NCBI GenBank assembly: GCA_963834445.1
Contig: CAWIBU010000009.1
Coordinates: forward strand, 62,001 to 126,000
Reading direction: 5' to 3'
Length of the DNA stretch: 64,000 bases
From: PALSA-350 sp963834445
GTDB taxonomy: Bacteria > Acidobacteriota > Terriglobia > Terriglobales > Acidobacteriaceae
Positions within the stretch are counted from its first letter, which is position 1; every line of letters begins with the position of its first letter. Shown here piece after piece: positions 26,268 through 35,929 of the stretch. The translations under genes were made by a program, and so were the position numbers. Below the pieces are notes generated by a model, which was given only the letters and a program-made list of their open reading frames with translations, made no database searches and had not been told where the DNA came from.

Positions 26268-26987
26268 TTGGAACCCATTCTTCTCATCGACGACGACGTG
26301 GAGCTATGTGCGATGCTGAGTGACTACCTCGGCCGTCACGGTTATGAGGTAACTGCGGCGCACAATGGCAAAACGGGTCTGGCCACGGCGTTGGGTGGCG
26401 GCTACCCCATGCTGCTGCTGGACGTGATGCTGCCTGGTCTGGATGGTTTTGAAGTGTTGCGGCGCTTGCGCGCAGCCGCCTCGCCTATGAGCGTTCTGTT
26501 GTTGACCGCACGCGGTGACGATGTCGACCGCATCGTCGGTTTGGAGATTGGCGCCGACGACTATCTGCCCAAACCATTCAATCCGCGCGAACTACTGGCC
26601 AGGATTCGCGCCATTTTACGCAGGAGCGGCAATGCTGAAGCGCCGCCGGCCGCAGGCGACTTTCTCACCGTCATGGGTCTCGAACTGGACACCGCCGCGC
26701 GTGTCGCCCGTTGTAAGGGTGTGCTGCTGGATCTCACTGATGTTGAATTTGGCCTGTTGCAAACACTCATGCGTTCAGCCGGCGAGGTCGTCGCTCGGGA
26801 ACAGCTCGCGGAGGCGGTGCTGGGACGCAAGTTTCATCCCTTCGATCGCAGCCTCGACATGCATGTGAGCCGGCTGCGTCACAAGCTGGATGCAGTCGAT
26901 CAATTCGGCGACCGGGTCAAGACCATCCGTGGAGTAGGCTATCAACTCGCTGTCCCCGCGCAACGAAAACTCGCCGGGGACCGATAA
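26268..26987 (+). CDS. OmpR/CpxR-type response regulator
   Basis: From TTG 26268 the product has 239 residues: a receiver domain with acidic pair IDDD (8-10), phospho-acceptor Asp52 (LLLDVMLPGLDG), Thr80 and Lys102 (DDYLPKPFNP), and a winged-helix output domain from about residue 130 (LTDVEFGLLQTLM, DMHVSRLRHKLD, IRGVGYQL). It is presumably phosphorylated by the kinase that starts 3 bases after its stop. The TTG is chosen because it gives the normal receiver N-terminus; the longer frame to 26166 would run through the palindromic operator. The general pattern is closest to CpxR. Confidence 0.92.
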   Translation: MEPILLIDDDVELCAMLSDYLGRHGYEVTAAHNGKTGLATALGGGYPMLLLDVMLPGLDGFEVLRRLRAAASPMSVLLLTARGDDVDRIVGLEIGADDYLPKPFNPRELLARIRAILRRSGNAEAPPAAGDFLTVMGLELDTAARVARCKGVLLDLTDVEFGLLQTLMRSAGEVVAREQLAEAVLGRKFHPFDRSLDMHVSRLRHKLDAVDQFGDRVKTIRGVGYQLAVPAQRKLAGDR

Positions 26988-26990
26988 GCG

Positions 26991-28388
26991 ATGCGCGGGC
27001 TTTTCACCAAAATTTTTCTCGGCTTCTGGATCGCGCAAAGTCTCATCTTCCTGATCACGACCTTGCTCATCCTGCAACATCATTGGGTGCGGCCCAACGA
27101 GACCATGGAAGTTCTCAATGCCACCCTACCGATCGCCGGGACCGCGGCCGTGCATGCCTATGAAACAGCGGGCTGTGAAGGCCTGCGGCAGTATGCCGCA
27201 TCCCTCGGCCAGACCATCTACGTTGCCGATACCGCAAATCATTTTCTGTGTCCGGCGCCTGGGTCTGCGCTGGTTGCCGAAGCCTTGGCGAAGTCAGATA
27301 ACCGGCACATCGTCAACGCGTCAACAGCCGGCGACATCAACGTTTGGAGTACCGCGATACAGTCAGCGGCCGGCCATCGTTACGTCCTGGTGCTGAGCCG
27401 CCCGCGGAGCAATGACAATCACTGGCTACATGATCTTCTCTTCTTCGCGTTTCCCCAGATGTGGGTGGCGATCGTGGTCTGCGGGGCCACCACGTTCGTG
27501 CTGGTTCTGCTGCTCATACGGCCAATCGGCAGGCTGCGCGTAGCCGCCCGAAAACTCGCCAACGGGGAACTGGCCACACGGGTCCCCAGGCCGGATGGAG
27601 AAGCGCGCCTGTTTGGCGGAGATGAAATCCAGGGACTGGTTCACGACTTCAATTACATGGCTGAGCGCCTCGAACGTCTCGTCGATGCGCAGAAAATTCT
27701 GTTGCGCGACGTCTCTCACGAATTGCGATCGCCCCTGGCGCGCCTGAGTGTTGCTCTCGAACTGGCCCGCGAAGAGGCTCCTGCTGCCATGACGGAACAG
27801 CTGCAGCGCATCGAGCGTGAAGCGGCACGCCTCAATCTGCTCATCGGCCAACTGCTGCGCCTCTCCTCTATGGAATCTACGGATGGGGCCGCATTGACCG
27901 CATTGTTTTCTCTGCATGACCTGATCGAGAAAATGTTGCCCGATGTCGAGTTTGAGGCGCAGCAACGGTTGTGCAGCATTCGCGTGCTGGGCCAATGCAA
28001 CTGCCTGGTGCAGGGCAGCCCCGAACTGATCTATCGTGCCATCGAAAACATTGTCCGCAACGCCGTCCGCTACACGCAGGAACAATCCGTGGTTGAACTC
28101 AAAATCAGTTGTGAACAACAGGCCGGCGTCAACACGGTCGTCCTCGATGTAAGCGATTGTGGTCCCGGGGTTCCGGAGAACGAACTGGACAATATTTTTC
28201 GGCCCTTTTACCGTGTGGATGATGCAAGACAGCTCGACACCGGTGGTTTCGGTGTCGGGCTGGCCATCGCAGATCGCGCCGTGCGTCTCCACCACGGAGA
28301 GCTGCGGGCGCACAACCGTCCGCAAGGCGGTCTGATCGTCAGCCTTCGGTTACCCTGCCGGAAGTCCGAATCAAGAAAGGATGTATAA
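26991..28388 (+). CDS. CpxA-like sensor histidine kinase
   Basis: The 465-residue protein has two membrane segments (about 9-28 and 156-176) enclosing a periplasmic sensor of ~125 residues with two cysteines (CEGL, FLCPAP), a HAMP domain (IRPIGRLRVAARKLANGELATRV), the H-box with His243 (RDVSHELRSPLARL), and an ATPase domain with ENIVRNAVRYT, DCGPGVPE and GGFGVGLAIADRAV. It senses an envelope signal and phosphorylates the preceding regulator. The CpxA-like H-box suggests an envelope-stress type role, but the sensor domain is not recognisable. The next gene starts 2 bases after its stop, so regulator, kinase and metallo-hydrolase form one operon. Confidence 0.93.
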   Translation: MRGLFTKIFLGFWIAQSLIFLITTLLILQHHWVRPNETMEVLNATLPIAGTAAVHAYETAGCEGLRQYAASLGQTIYVADTANHFLCPAPGSALVAEALAKSDNRHIVNASTAGDINVWSTAIQSAAGHRYVLVLSRPRSNDNHWLHDLLFFAFPQMWVAIVVCGATTFVLVLLLIRPIGRLRVAARKLANGELATRVPRPDGEARLFGGDEIQGLVHDFNYMAERLERLVDAQKILLRDVSHELRSPLARLSVALELAREEAPAAMTEQLQRIEREAARLNLLIGQLLRLSSMESTDGAALTALFSLHDLIEKMLPDVEFEAQQRLCSIRVLGQCNCLVQGSPELIYRAIENIVRNAVRYTQEQSVVELKISCEQQAGVNTVVLDVSDCGPGVPENELDNIFRPFYRVDDARQLDTGGFGVGLAIADRAVRLHHGELRAHNRPQGGLIVSLRLPCRKSESRKDV

Positions 28389-28390
28389 CC

Positions 28391-29611
28391 ATGACTGTAG
28401 TTATGCCCAGAATGAATCGCAGGGACCACCATCTACGAGCCGCCATCGTGGCTCTGCTCTGCATCCTGGCCCCATGCGTCTTTGCTCAGGATCAGTTCGG
28501 GCCGCCGGTCAAGCAGCCTACAGGGCCAAAGCTCCCCACGCCCACCGTTTTTCCGTTGGCGGGAACCTTTCCTACCACTGAATCGCTGACCCTGCTCGAC
28601 CCGACCGGGGTAGCGCGCATCCATTACACCCTCAACGGCAGCATGCCGACAGAGGATAGTCCCTCCGCAGGAGTCAACCAGCTCTTGTTCCTTTCGGGCA
28701 TCTACGAAGGCAACCACGGCCTCAAGACCGGCTACACGGTGCGTGCCATCGCAATGGCGCCCGATCATGCCAACAGTGACGTAGCCACCTTTCAGTTCAC
28801 CATCGACCGTCGTGATCGCACCGAATACGTTTCCGAAGAAGTGCTTCCCGGCGTCCGCATGATTCGTGACTCTGACAACGACAAAATGTTCCTCATTCAC
28901 GGCACCAGCAAAGCGTTGCTGATCGATTCTGGCCTGGGCCGCGGGGAGCTCGCCCAATACGTCAGCCAGTTCACCAACGGTCTGCCGCTTGAAGTCATCT
29001 TCACCCACAACCACTTCGACCACATCGGGCAGTCCAACCAATTCATCGAAAACAGCGTGGAGCACATCGGCGCCGAAGACCGCGCCGGCCTGGTCAAAGT
29101 ACTTGAGCGCGACGGCATCGCCTCTGCCGTGATCGAGAAGCAGGTGAAATCGGTAACCAACGCTGAGCAGATTGATCTGGGCGGTGACTCGGTCCAGATT
29201 TACCTGGCGCCCGGCCACACCAAAGGCTCGCTCGTGGTTTTGGAAAAGAATAACGGCTATCTCTTCACCGGAGATTCCTTCGGCAGCAACTCGCCCACCA
29301 TCCCCGATGCGCTATGGTTGCAATTGCCTCAGGCGCCCACGGCAAGCGAATATTTGGAGATGATCAAGACCGTCCGCGGTGAGTTGCAGGGCCGCGAGAA
29401 ATATGTGATCACCGGTCATAACGATCACCCACTTGTCGGCGAGACCTACCTCAACAATCTGCAAACCGCCTGCAATCTATTAGTCACCAAAGGCCGCTCC
29501 GTGCTCGTCCCTTCGATACGCCCCGCGGGCGTTTTGCAGGTCATTGTCGGCGACCGCCTCACCGATCCAAACTGGGTCGCCATCAACGTAAATCCCGCAC
29601 AATACCCGTAG
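28391..29611 (+). CDS. Secreted metallo-beta-lactamase-fold hydrolase with N-terminal chitobiase-like domain
   Basis: The 406-residue protein has a signal peptide ending FAQ (about residue 33), a chitobiase/hexosaminidase C-terminal-like beta domain (about 55-138; IHYTLNGSMPTEDSP), and an MBL domain with the zinc motif THNHFDHIG (H206, H208, D210, H211), LAPGHTKGSLVVL, FTGDSFG and a final ITGHNDHPL. The MBL active site is complete, so an active periplasmic hydrolase is expected; the substrate is not predictable. The carbohydrate-type domain resembles the repeats in the 1645-residue protein nearby. AAAGGA lies about 10 bases before the ATG. It is the third gene of the two-component operon. Confidence 0.88.
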   Translation: MTVVMPRMNRRDHHLRAAIVALLCILAPCVFAQDQFGPPVKQPTGPKLPTPTVFPLAGTFPTTESLTLLDPTGVARIHYTLNGSMPTEDSPSAGVNQLLFLSGIYEGNHGLKTGYTVRAIAMAPDHANSDVATFQFTIDRRDRTEYVSEEVLPGVRMIRDSDNDKMFLIHGTSKALLIDSGLGRGELAQYVSQFTNGLPLEVIFTHNHFDHIGQSNQFIENSVEHIGAEDRAGLVKVLERDGIASAVIEKQVKSVTNAEQIDLGGDSVQIYLAPGHTKGSLVVLEKNNGYLFTGDSFGSNSPTIPDALWLQLPQAPTASEYLEMIKTVRGELQGREKYVITGHNDHPLVGETYLNNLQTACNLLVTKGRSVLVPSIRPAGVLQVIVGDRLTDPNWVAINVNPAQYP

Positions 29612-29673
29612 GAGCCGCAAACACTGCAAAGCTGGAGCTTGCACAACGGCGGGATCCCCAAAGCCGGCGCGGC

Positions 29674-30555
29674 TCACTGCGCCTTTCCAGAAGGGACGCT
29701 CCCGCGCGACTGCAGGTACGCCCGCAGAAAGTCGTGGAGAGGCCATCCCTCATGGGTATGGCTCCACTCCTGAATCGTCTGTCGTGCGTGTTTGAGTCCG
29801 GCGGACTCCTCGGCAAACGACCCCGGCATCGTCGCCAACACCTCGATCTCAATCCGTGGTTCGAGCGTCGTATCCGACACCCTAACCCGGTAGACTCCAG
29901 GCCCGGGCAGGTGTACCCGGGCAGTGCCGTCCGCGGCAGCCCAATCCAGCGGTTGCTTGCCCAAATCATTCGCTCCCGAACCGCGCTTGCTATCGTTGGT
30001 CAACGCCAGCACATATCGGCCAGCCGGTAAGACCCGCAGTGCGGAAGCAATCGAAATCTCCCCAGGTGGGCTTACAGCCGAAACAATTTCGACGTGAGCC
30101 GCCAGTGCTGCGTGGCCGGCCGGCGCCACGAACACCGCGTCGTCCGCCGCAGGTCGCGCCTGCAACACTTTCTGCACGCCAACGAACATCCGCCAAACCG
30201 CCGGGCTGGGCGATGGCGCGATTGCCGGGATGCGAAATCCCTGCGAACAGGCTTTCGCGTCATAGCATTCGCACAGCAGCCGCTGCCCGTCGGGCAACAA
30301 AATCACGGTGGATTGCGCCGCCTTGCTGCCGCCCGCGGTGAGCAGGCTGCCTGGGGCCACCGCGTCCCCTAAGCGAAGGCGCGTGCCGCTGCCGTTCAAA
30401 TGCCAGTCGCCCCGCCTTTCCCAAACTATCCCGGCAAACGCCGGTGGTACCTTCTCCAGGCTATCGGCGGGTATCCGCAACGGGGCAGCGATCAAAAGCG
30501 TAGCAGCCAACCCAAGCACCGCCCCGCTAACCAAAAAACAGCCTGTAATTTTCAC
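29674..30555 (-). CDS. Exported hypothetical protein (293 aa)
   Basis: A GTG at 30555 opens a 293-residue protein with an N-terminal signal or anchor segment (GCFLVSGAVLGLAATLLIAA). The following region (LGDAVAPGSLLTAGGS, STVILLPDGQRLLCEC) resembles a FecR-like beta domain, and the middle (LRVLPAGRYVLALT, GPGVYRVRVSD) looks like Ig/beta-sandwich strands. Two pairs of cysteines (CEC, AC) could form disulfides. A C-terminal helical part ends in QSRGSVPSGKAQ. Proteins of this look occur in acidobacterial genomes but I cannot name the family. It converges with the MBL gene and is divergent from the large secreted protein. Confidence 0.65.
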   Translation of the reverse strand: MKITGCFLVSGAVLGLAATLLIAAPLRIPADSLEKVPPAFAGIVWERRGDWHLNGSGTRLRLGDAVAPGSLLTAGGSKAAQSTVILLPDGQRLLCECYDAKACSQGFRIPAIAPSPSPAVWRMFVGVQKVLQARPAADDAVFVAPAGHAALAAHVEIVSAVSPPGEISIASALRVLPAGRYVLALTNDSKRGSGANDLGKQPLDWAAADGTARVHLPGPGVYRVRVSDTTLEPRIEIEVLATMPGSFAEESAGLKHARQTIQEWSHTHEGWPLHDFLRAYLQSRGSVPSGKAQ

Positions 30556-30841
30556 ATCATTGAGTCTATCTATTGCGTTCAGTTAAGACCGAACTCCCGA
30601 AAATCTCACGCACCAAACCTGAAAAGGGCCTCTCGCCCGCATCTCCACCCACAAAACGGTTCCGTAAATACCACCGATGGGGTACACTCTTCGCTGGACG
30701 AGTAGGTTTTGTGCAGCTCTACCCCCTTTAGTTGCTGCAAATGAGTAACGCTTCATCCTTCCCCGGAACAATTGAATACGCCAGCTGAGCAAGCCCTCAG
30801 CCGCGGGACCCGTCCGCCACGCAGCGGAAAAACGCCGATCG
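30556..30841. other. Divergent upstream region of the 1645-residue protein
   Basis: These 286 bases separate two divergent exported-protein genes and must hold their promoters. I see no strong -35/-10 pair, no riboswitch-like conserved core and no repeat. Confidence 0.4.
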
Positions 30842-33800
30842 ATGGCGCAGGCCTGGGCAGAGAATTTTTGTTCGGCTGTGGAGGCCCTTATTTTTGTACC
30901 GGCTCGTTTTTTGCTGCCTTGTGCTTTGAGAAATCGCTGCTGGTGGAACCGCTCTCGCGGGGCCGCCGCTTGCGCCCCGCTGGCCTTGGTTTGTCTCGCG
31001 CTCTGGCTATCCACAGCAAGCCTCCTGGCTCAGGGCCCCAACGTCCTCACCTGGCGTTACGACAACACCCACCAGGGGCAAAACACCCAGGAAACCATCC
31101 TCACGCCCAGCAATGTAAATACCAACACCTTCGGCAAACTCTTCAGCTATACGGTGGATGGCCAGGTCTACGCGCAACCGCTCTATGTCCAGAATCTGAC
31201 ACTGCCCAACAACGCGACGCACAACGTCATCTTCATTGCCGACGAACATGATTCTGTCTACGCCTTTGACGCCGACAGCAACGGCGGCGCCAACAGCGGG
31301 CCCCTGTGGCAAGCCAGTATGCTCAGCACGGCCCACGGCGCCGCGGCCGGTGCGACCACCGTCCCCACCGCCGACATTCAATCCGGCACCGGAGATATTC
31401 ATCCGGAAATAGGCATCAGCGCCACCCCGGTCATCGACCTCAACACCAACACCCTCTTTGTGGTCGCCAAAAGCAAAGAGAACGGGGCTTACGTACAACG
31501 GCTGCACGCGCTCAACATACTCAATGGCAATGAGCAAACAGGGAGCCCAGTCGTGATCACCGCCTCGGTGCCCGGCAAAGGTAATGGCAGCTCCGGCGGA
31601 ACGCTCACCTTCAGCTCCTTATGGCAGCATAACCGTCCGGCCATGGGCCTCTTTAACGGGAACATTTACATCGGTTTTGCCTCCCACGCCGACAACGGCC
31701 CCTGGCATGGCTGGGTTATGGTCTACAACGAGACCACCCTGAAGCAGACTGCCGCCATCTGCATGTCGCCCAACGGTAACGGAGATGGTATCTGGATGTC
31801 CGGCGCCGGTTTCCCCATTGACACGGTCAGCGCCAACGGCCGGGCCTTTCTTGCGACCGGCAATGGCGATCTCACGGCCTATCCTCCGCTCACCTCGAGC
31901 GTCGACTACGGCGAAAGCATCCTCCGCTACGATCTCTCCAGTGGCGGCTTCGCCATCAGCGACGCCTTCACCGTGTTCAATCAAAGCGCGTTGACCAGCG
32001 GCGACATTGACCAGGGTTCCGGCGGTGTGCTCCTTCTTCCTGATCAGGCGGGCGCCAACCCACACGAACTGATCCAGATTGGCAAAGAAGGACGGATCCT
32101 CGTCCTCAACCGCGACAAACTGAACGGCTACGCTCCCGGGGGCAGCTCCAATACCAACGCCCTGCAGGATATTACCGGCGCCCTGGGGAACAATTCCGGG
32201 CTTTGGAGCACGCCCGCCTATTGGAATGGCAATGTTTATACCTGGGCGGACAACGATTCGCTGCGCATGTTCCCCATCACCAACGGCGTGTTAGCCACGC
32301 GTTCGACCAGCCGGTCCGCGGTCTCGTCGGGTTTCCCCGGCGCTAGCCCGGTCGTCTCGTCCAACGGCACCCAGAACGGCATCGTCTGGGCGATCGAGAC
32401 CGACCTGTACAGCTCCAACGGATCCTCCATCCTGTACGCCTTCAACGCGCTCAACGTCGGGTCAGAACTCTACGCGAGCTATCAAAACGAAACCCGCGAC
32501 AACCCTGGTCCAGCCATCAAGTTCACCGTGCCCGTGGTCACCAATGGCAAGGTGTACGTCGGCGCGGGTTACCAGGTCGATGTCTATGGGCTGCTGAATG
32601 CCGAGCAGCAGACACCAGTCCCGTCCATTTCCCCGGCCGGCGGAGCCTATGGCGGCCCGCAACAGGTAATCATCACCGATACCATTACCAGCGCTCCCAT
32701 CTACTACACCACCGACGGAACCACGCCCACCGTCGCCTCAACGAAATACACCGGCGCATTCACGCTGTCAGCCGATGCCACCGTGCAGGCTATTGCCAGC
32801 GCCAGCGGTTATCTGCAGAGCCCCGTGGCCAGCGCGACCTATAGCTTCAGCACACAAACCGCGATTCCGCAGATCCTGCCCGCGGCCGGCAGCTACTCCA
32901 CTCCGCAATCCGTCACCATTACAGATACGACCACCGGCGCGCAGATCTACTACACTACCGATGGTTCGACGCCCACCACCAGCTCTCTCCTTTACACGGC
33001 GGCGATTCCGGTCAGCAGCAATACCACCATCAAGACGATTGCCGTGGCCAGCGGACTGACCGCCAGCAATATTGTCACCGCCGCCTATTCCATACAGACA
33101 GCCGGCACTACCATTAATTTCGGTAGCGGCTTCGCTGACGTCACCGGCCTGACGTTGAACGGTAGCGCTACCAACGTAGACGATTCGCGCCTCCAGTTGA
33201 CCACCGGCCTCACTTATCAAGCGGGCAGCGCCTTTTGGAATACCCCGGTCAACATTCAGTCTTTCACCACCGATTTCTCCTTCCAGCTCTCCAACGCCCA
33301 GGCCGACGGATTTACCTTCACCCTCCAGAACGTCGCGCCCACCACGGTTGGCGGCTATGGCATCAGCCTCGGTTACGGGCCAAACCCGACCACCGGCACC
33401 ACCGGAGGCATCGCCAAAAGCGTGGCCCTCAAGTTCGACTTCTATAACAACTCCGGTGAAGGCACTGACTCAACCGGGATGTACCTCAATGGCGCCATGC
33501 CCACCATCCCCGCCATCGATCTCACTTCCTCCGGCATCGTGCTCGCCAGCGGTGACACCATCGCCGCGCACATCACCTACGACGGAACCAACCTCATCCT
33601 GACGCTCACCGACAACGTGGTGAACAAGACCTTCACTCACACCTTCCCCATCAATATTCCTGTAACCATTGGCGGCAACACGGCTTACGTCGGCTTCACC
33701 GGTGGCTCCGGCGGCTTGAGCTCCAGCCAGAAAATTGAGTCGTGGACGTTCTCCTCTTCCGTAGCCTCAACAACGCAACCGCCTTCCTTCTCGCCCGCTT

Positions 33801-35779
33801 CGGGCCTTTACTCCACCGCGCAAAACGTAACCTTGACGGATGCCAGCACCGGGGCAACCATCTACTACACGATCGATGGCTCCACGCCCACCACCACGTC
33901 GACGGTCTATAGCGCCGGCTCCTCAATCGGTATCGACAGCGGAACCGTCACCGTCAACGCTGTCGCTCAGGCGCCGGGCTTGAGCGTCAGCAGTGTTGCC
34001 AGCGCTACTTACACCATCCAGACTGCAACCGCCGCCGACCCTGCATTCAGCCCGCTGCCTGGCGTCTATACGGTGGCGCAAAATGTCGCTCTGAGTTGCG
34101 CCACCCCGAACTCAACCATCTACTACACCGTCGATGGGTCGACGCCGACGCATAGCTCCTCTGTCTACAACAACGCTCCCATTGTGGTGAGTGGAAACTC
34201 GCTCACCATACGCGCCTTCTGCTCGGCCAGCGGATTTCAGGACAGCCCCATTGTTGTGGGTACCTACCAGATTCAGACGGGAGGTTCCCCCGCGACGCCC
34301 GTCTCCGACGAGTTCACAGGCACAACGCTGAATACCGCCTTGTGGCAGGTACGCGCGCCCGCCGGCGGTTCGGCAACCGTGAGCAATGGGGAACTGGTGA
34401 TCACGGTCCCCGGTGGCAGCAATCATGATCCTTCGGTGCCTGCACTCGATGCGGTCCAGGTGGTTCAACCGATCGGTAATGTTAATTTCGATGTCGCCGT
34501 CAAAATCGACTCGTCGCTTAGATCAGCAACGCAGTACAGCGAACAGGGATTGATGGTCGAAGGCGATGCCGCGGACTACATCCGCTTTGAGATCGGCGCA
34601 GGCGGCACGACGACGACTCTTGGCGTGTTTACCCAGACTGCGGGCGTGCAAAGTGTAAAACTTGCGCTCGCGCCTTTTACCGCTTATGCCGTGCCGACCT
34701 ACCTGCGTATCCAGCGAGCAGGAACCACCTATACCGCCTACTGGTCAACGAATGGAACTACCTGGAACCAGGCGGTCACGTTCACCGATAGTATGGTCGT
34801 GACCGGCCTCGCGCCCTATGCGGGGAACTACAGCGCCACCCCCAGTCAGGCAACTGCGCTCACCGCTACTTTCGACTGGTTCCACAGCCCGGCTACCACT
34901 GCTGCTGCGGCGGCGCCGACATTTACGCCGGCCAGCGGCACCAGCTTCTCCACGACGCTGAGTGTGTCGCTCGCCGATACCACCCCCGGCGCAACCATCT
35001 ACTACACCACCGATGGCTCGGCTGCGACTACGGCGTCGCTGGCCTACACCACCTCGTTTACTATCAGCGCTTCGACCACCGTCAACGCGATCGCTGTTGC
35101 CAGTGGTTACACACAAAGCCCCGCAACCACGGCCAGCTACGTGTACTTGCCGGCCACCAGTGGCTCGCCCGTATCCGACGAATTCAGCACCGGCTCGTTG
35201 AACACTGCCTTGTGGCAGGTAAGAGCCCCCGCCGGTGGTTCGGCAACGGTGAGCAACGGTGAGTTGGTCATTACCGTACCTGGGGGCAGCAATCATGACC
35301 CCGGCGTGCCTGCGCTCGACGCGGTACAGGTAGTGCAGCCCATCAGCAATGTGAATTTCGACGTGGCCGTCAAAATAGACTCCGCGCTCACAGCGGCAAC
35401 GCAGTATAGCGAACAAGGCCTGATGGTTGAAGGCGACGCCAACAACTACATCCGTTACGAGATCGGAGCCGGCGGCACAACGACCATTCTCAACGCGACA
35501 GCCGAAATCGGCGGTGTAGAGAGCACAAAGCTGGGGATTGTGCCCTTCACTGGCTACGCTGTGCCGACCTACCTGCGTATCCAGCGAGTCGGCACGACCT
35601 ACACTGTCTACTGGTCAACCAACGGCACCACCTGGACGCAGGCTGCCTCCTTTACCGACACCATGGTGGTGACCGGCCTGGCTCCCTACGCCGGAAACTA
35701 CGCCGCAAACCCAGCCCAGGCCACCCCCCTCACCGCCACCTTCGATTGGTTCCACAACCGGGCCACCGACGGGCCCTAG
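30842..35779 (+). CDS. Large modular secreted protein: PQQ-type propeller, chitobiase-like repeats, L-type lectin and paired DUF1349-like domains
   Basis: The 1645-residue product has a signal peptide ending near LLAQ (residue 64), a PQQ/YVTN-like propeller (about 65-585; LTWRYDNTHQGQN, DSVYAFDADSNGG), then alternating modules: five chitobiase/hexosaminidase C-terminal-like domains (each with IYYT-DGSTPT, at about 593, 672, 980, 1063, 1358), one legume-lectin-like domain (about 756-976), and two closely similar concanavalin/DUF1349-like domains (about 1153-1353 and 1441-1645; LNTALWQVRAPAGG). The modules bind carbohydrates in other proteins, so it is likely surface or extracellular and polysaccharide-binding. 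No catalytic domain is seen. The start is uncertain because the segment before the signal is unusually long and basic. Confidence 0.85.
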   Translation: MAQAWAENFCSAVEALIFVPARFLLPCALRNRCWWNRSRGAAACAPLALVCLALWLSTASLLAQGPNVLTWRYDNTHQGQNTQETILTPSNVNTNTFGKLFSYTVDGQVYAQPLYVQNLTLPNNATHNVIFIADEHDSVYAFDADSNGGANSGPLWQASMLSTAHGAAAGATTVPTADIQSGTGDIHPEIGISATPVIDLNTNTLFVVAKSKENGAYVQRLHALNILNGNEQTGSPVVITASVPGKGNGSSGGTLTFSSLWQHNRPAMGLFNGNIYIGFASHADNGPWHGWVMVYNETTLKQTAAICMSPNGNGDGIWMSGAGFPIDTVSANGRAFLATGNGDLTAYPPLTSSVDYGESILRYDLSSGGFAISDAFTVFNQSALTSGDIDQGSGGVLLLPDQAGANPHELIQIGKEGRILVLNRDKLNGYAPGGSSNTNALQDITGALGNNSGLWSTPAYWNGNVYTWADNDSLRMFPITNGVLATRSTSRSAVSSGFPGASPVVSSNGTQNGIVWAIETDLYSSNGSSILYAFNALNVGSELYASYQNETRDNPGPAIKFTVPVVTNGKVYVGAGYQVDVYGLLNAEQQTPVPSISPAGGAYGGPQQVIITDTITSAPIYYTTDGTTPTVASTKYTGAFTLSADATVQAIASASGYLQSPVASATYSFSTQTAIPQILPAAGSYSTPQSVTITDTTTGAQIYYTTDGSTPTTSSLLYTAAIPVSSNTTIKTIAVASGLTASNIVTAAYSIQTAGTTINFGSGFADVTGLTLNGSATNVDDSRLQLTTGLTYQAGSAFWNTPVNIQSFTTDFSFQLSNAQADGFTFTLQNVAPTTVGGYGISLGYGPNPTTGTTGGIAKSVALKFDFYNNSGEGTDSTGMYLNGAMPTIPAIDLTSSGIVLASGDTIAAHITYDGTNLILTLTDNVVNKTFTHTFPINIPVTIGGNTAYVGFTGGSGGLSSSQKIESWTFSSSVASTTQPPSFSPASGLYSTAQNVTLTDASTGATIYYTIDGSTPTTTSTVYSAGSSIGIDSGTVTVNAVAQAPGLSVSSVASATYTIQTATAADPAFSPLPGVYTVAQNVALSCATPNSTIYYTVDGSTPTHSSSVYNNAPIVVSGNSLTIRAFCSASGFQDSPIVVGTYQIQTGGSPATPVSDEFTGTTLNTALWQVRAPAGGSATVSNGELVITVPGGSNHDPSVPALDAVQVVQPIGNVNFDVAVKIDSSLRSATQYSEQGLMVEGDAADYIRFEIGAGGTTTTLGVFTQTAGVQSVKLALAPFTAYAVPTYLRIQRAGTTYTAYWSTNGTTWNQAVTFTDSMVVTGLAPYAGNYSATPSQATALTATFDWFHSPATTAAAAAPTFTPASGTSFSTTLSVSLADTTPGATIYYTTDGSAATTASLAYTTSFTISASTTVNAIAVASGYTQSPATTASYVYLPATSGSPVSDEFSTGSLNTALWQVRAPAGGSATVSNGELVITVPGGSNHDPGVPALDAVQVVQPISNVNFDVAVKIDSALTAATQYSEQGLMVEGDANNYIRYEIGAGGTTTILNATAEIGGVESTKLGIVPFTGYAVPTYLRIQRVGTTYTVYWSTNGTTWTQAASFTDTMVVTGLAPYAGNYAANPAQATPLTATFDWFHNRATDGP

Positions 35780-35929
35780 CCTGACTATTCACGAAATCAG
35801 TTCTTTCCGTCACCTGTAGAAGTTGTGCGGTGATACAAAACAGCATTGGCAGTGGTTCGCTCTTGCGCGCATAATTACAGGGGTGGCGACGCCGCTGCTC
35901 ATCGAATACTCAGGTCTGATCGGCAGTCT

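Noticed and set aside
30556..30841. c-di-GMP or other riboswitch before the 1645-residue protein
   Set aside because: No conserved aptamer core or adjacent expression platform was found by eye.
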